Below, piece after piece: positions 23,361 to 24,421 of a DNA stretch of 24,421 nucleotides (positions are counted from its first letter, which is position 1; each line of letters starts with the position of its first letter). The notes beneath the pieces are model-generated. The model was given only the letters and a program-made list of their open reading frames with translations. It ran no database searches and was not told the origin of the DNA. The translations under genes were made by a program, and so were the position numbers. The stretch is from CAZRXG01 sp964603985 (GTDB taxonomy: Bacteria > Chloroflexota > Anaerolineae > Aggregatilineales > UBA3940), in the NCBI GenBank assembly GCA_964603985.1, contig CAZRXG010000049.1, forward strand, positions 1 through 24,421, read 5' to 3'.

Positions 23361-23397
23361 CCCCACACGCTTGCGCCTACGGCGCGTCCCGTGTGGG
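23361..23397. repeat. Nested inverted repeat sharing the repeat's CCCCACACGC
   Basis: CCCACACG (23362-23369) pairs with CGTGTGGG (23390-23397), and within the loop GCGCC (23373-23377) pairs with GGCGC (23381-23385) around TAC. There is no T-run, so it is not a classical terminator. The first ten bases (23361-23370) are identical to bases 6-15 of the CRISPR repeat. It lies between the gene remnant and the next gene and might be an operator, a protein-binding site or a transcription end signal. Confidence 0.55.
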
Positions 23398-23453
23398 ACT
23401 GTGATAGAATGGCGGCGCGTCTCATCCAGGCAGAACGAGGAGGATAGGAACCC

Positions 23454-23831
23454 GTGACCTACAAACTGGCCATCTACCACAGCCCCCACGACAGCCTCGA
23501 GCCGTACCGCCTGGCGCTCATCTCGCCGGGCAAGAGGCCGGAGAAGGCGGCAGGTGCGGACATCTGCGAGCTGGTGACGGTCGTCGACCTGGGTGAGGTC
23601 GACCTCCCACCGGGGCTTATCACCGACGAACTGCTCATCGCGCCCAGCCGCCTGCATGAGAGTGCGAAGGTCTTCGGGTTGATGGCCGACGTGCCCGCAC
23701 ACGACGACCCGGAGGTCCTCCGCCATCACGGCGAGGAGGACGATGAGCTGATGGCACAACTGCTCGACGAGGCCTACCTGGACCGCATCCCCACCACCAA
23801 CCCGAAGGGAGAACCCCCCGGCGAAGCCTGA
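23454..23831 (+). CDS. Hypothetical plasmid protein, 125 aa
   Basis: Starts at GTG 23454 with GAGGAGG 10 nt upstream. I do not recognise it. The first half alternates short strands (YKLAIYH, YRLALIS, LVTVVDLGEVDLP) and the second half is acidic and helical (EEDDELMAQLLDEAYLDRI), ending in a Pro/Gly-rich tail. No signal peptide, membrane segment or known catalytic motif is seen. High GC and codon use match the left flank, so it belongs to the plasmid backbone. It is followed by a strong terminator, making it a single-gene or last-gene unit. Confidence 0.7.
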   Translation: MTYKLAIYHSPHDSLEPYRLALISPGKRPEKAAGADICELVTVVDLGEVDLPPGLITDELLIAPSRLHESAKVFGLMADVPAHDDPEVLRHHGEEDDELMAQLLDEAYLDRIPTTNPKGEPPGEA

Positions 23832-23853
23832 CAGCGACCTATTCGGGTACCCG

Positions 23854-23887
23854 GCCCCCTGCGTACACGAGACGCAGGGGGCTTTTT
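23854..23887 (+). terminator. Rho-independent terminator
   Basis: An 11-bp perfect GC-rich stem (GCCCCCTGCGT at 23854-23864 with ACGCAGGGGGC at 23872-23882), a 7-nt loop and a five-T tract (23883-23887). It ends the preceding hypothetical gene. Confidence 0.93.
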
Positions 23888-23946
23888 GTGTTCATTCTGG
23901 CCTTCTGACTCGCTCAGGGGGCCACCTACCACACGAAGGAGGATTG

Positions 23947-24421
23947 ATGATGTCGCAGCCATTCACACCAGCCATGCAGCACGCCGGCCAGGTGAGCGGC
24001 GTAGGCGATGCCTACCTGTTCGGGCTGGCCCAGCACGTTGTCGGGGACGACCGGGCCGACACGGTGTACCTCAACATGGCCGGGCCGGTGACGTCGGTCG
24101 AGTCGGTGTGGGCGCGGCTGGTCGAGCGCGGGACGGTCATCGTGCGCGGGACGGACAACAGAGTCCGCCACGTCCGGCACGGCGGCCTGCCCGGCGGCGA
24201 GGCGCCCTACACCCGCTACCAGCGGCGCATCCCCGGCCTGCAGATCGACCACCTGATCCTGCTCGACCGCCGCTTCACGGAGGTGGAGTACGGCGAGGTG
24301 GGCGTCGCCTTCCTGTTCGACGTGCCCGACCTGCACCTCAAGTTGGCCGAGCACGTCCGCCAACTCGTCAACCTGCCGGTCTTCCCCGGCTGGTCGGAGC
24401 GCCTGCTCGAGGTCGGGCGCA
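23947..24421 (+). CDS. Hypothetical plasmid protein, 5' part (runs off the window)
   Basis: ATG 23947 (or 23950) follows a perfect AAGGAGG site 5-8 nt upstream. The frame is open for 158 codons to the edge. I do not recognise it. It begins MMSQPFTPAMQHAGQVSGVG, with a mixed alpha/beta pattern after it: VYLNMAGPVTSVESVWARLV, an RGTVIVRGT strand, a basic segment (NRVRHVRHGG), and then IDHLILLDRRF and VGVAFLFDVPDLHLKLAEHV. No signal peptide or membrane helix is visible. The GC-rich composition fits the plasmid flank. It lies downstream of a terminator, so it must have its own promoter in 23888-23935, which I could not pin down. Confidence 0.75.
   Translation, partial: MMSQPFTPAMQHAGQVSGVGDAYLFGLAQHVVGDDRADTVYLNMAGPVTSVESVWARLVERGTVIVRGTDNRVRHVRHGGLPGGEAPYTRYQRRIPGLQIDHLILLDRRFTEVEYGEVGVAFLFDVPDLHLKLAEHVRQLVNLPVFPGWSERLLEVGR

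Noticed and set aside
23361..23397. Hairpin considered as a rho-independent terminator of the CRISPR transcript.
   Set aside because: No T-tract follows either stem on either strand; kept only as an inverted repeat.

Overview
The window looks like part of a large plasmid, or another plasmid-like replicon, from a GC-rich bacterium. I lean towards Chloroflexota because of the soluble multi-PAS/GAF kinases, the WYL-regulated type I-E cas operon and the flavour of the transposase remnants. That assignment is inference and no single marker proves it. Both flanks (about 1-4390 and 23240-24421) are visibly GC-richer than the middle and carry plasmid-type genes. The middle holds signalling genes, insertion-sequence debris and a complete CRISPR-Cas system.

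Left flank (+ strand): four genes with start/stop overlaps run as one operon. They are the C-terminal part of a ParM/actin-like partition ATPase, a small ParR-like partner, a DUF4417 protein, and a 949-residue protein whose motif order resembles the double-psi beta-barrel RNA polymerases of the eukaryotic RdRP/phage YonO type. The polymerase reading is tentative.

Middle, first half (- strand): a three-gene operon encodes a soluble PAS-GAF-GAF-PAS histidine kinase and two paralogous receiver-kinase hybrids. One hybrid has lost its phosphoacceptor histidine (His to Tyr). Upstream of it, 9360-10720 is a graveyard of insertion sequences: a TnpB remnant with its right-end/omega-RNA-like sequence, a probable DDE transposase tail, and the N-terminus of another transposase.

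Middle, second half (+ strand): a promoter, a WYL-domain regulator, then cas3, casA (cse1), casB (cse2), cas7, cas5, cas6e, cas1 and cas2, nearly all overlapping or tightly spaced. They are followed after only 19 bp by a CRISPR array of 46 repeats (29 bp) and 45 spacers (mostly 32 bp). All catalytic residues I could check (Cas3 HD and DEVH, Cas6e His26, Cas1 Glu139/His206/Asp219) are present, so the system looks functional.

Right flank: the last, perfect repeat directly abuts a short remnant of a gene homologous to the 3' end of the polymerase-like gene on the far left. A nested hairpin, an unknown 125-residue gene, a strong terminator and an unknown gene running off the end follow. The foreign middle segment is thus bracketed by two diverged copies of the same gene tail, which points to recombination as the route by which the CRISPR-Cas cargo entered the plasmid backbone.
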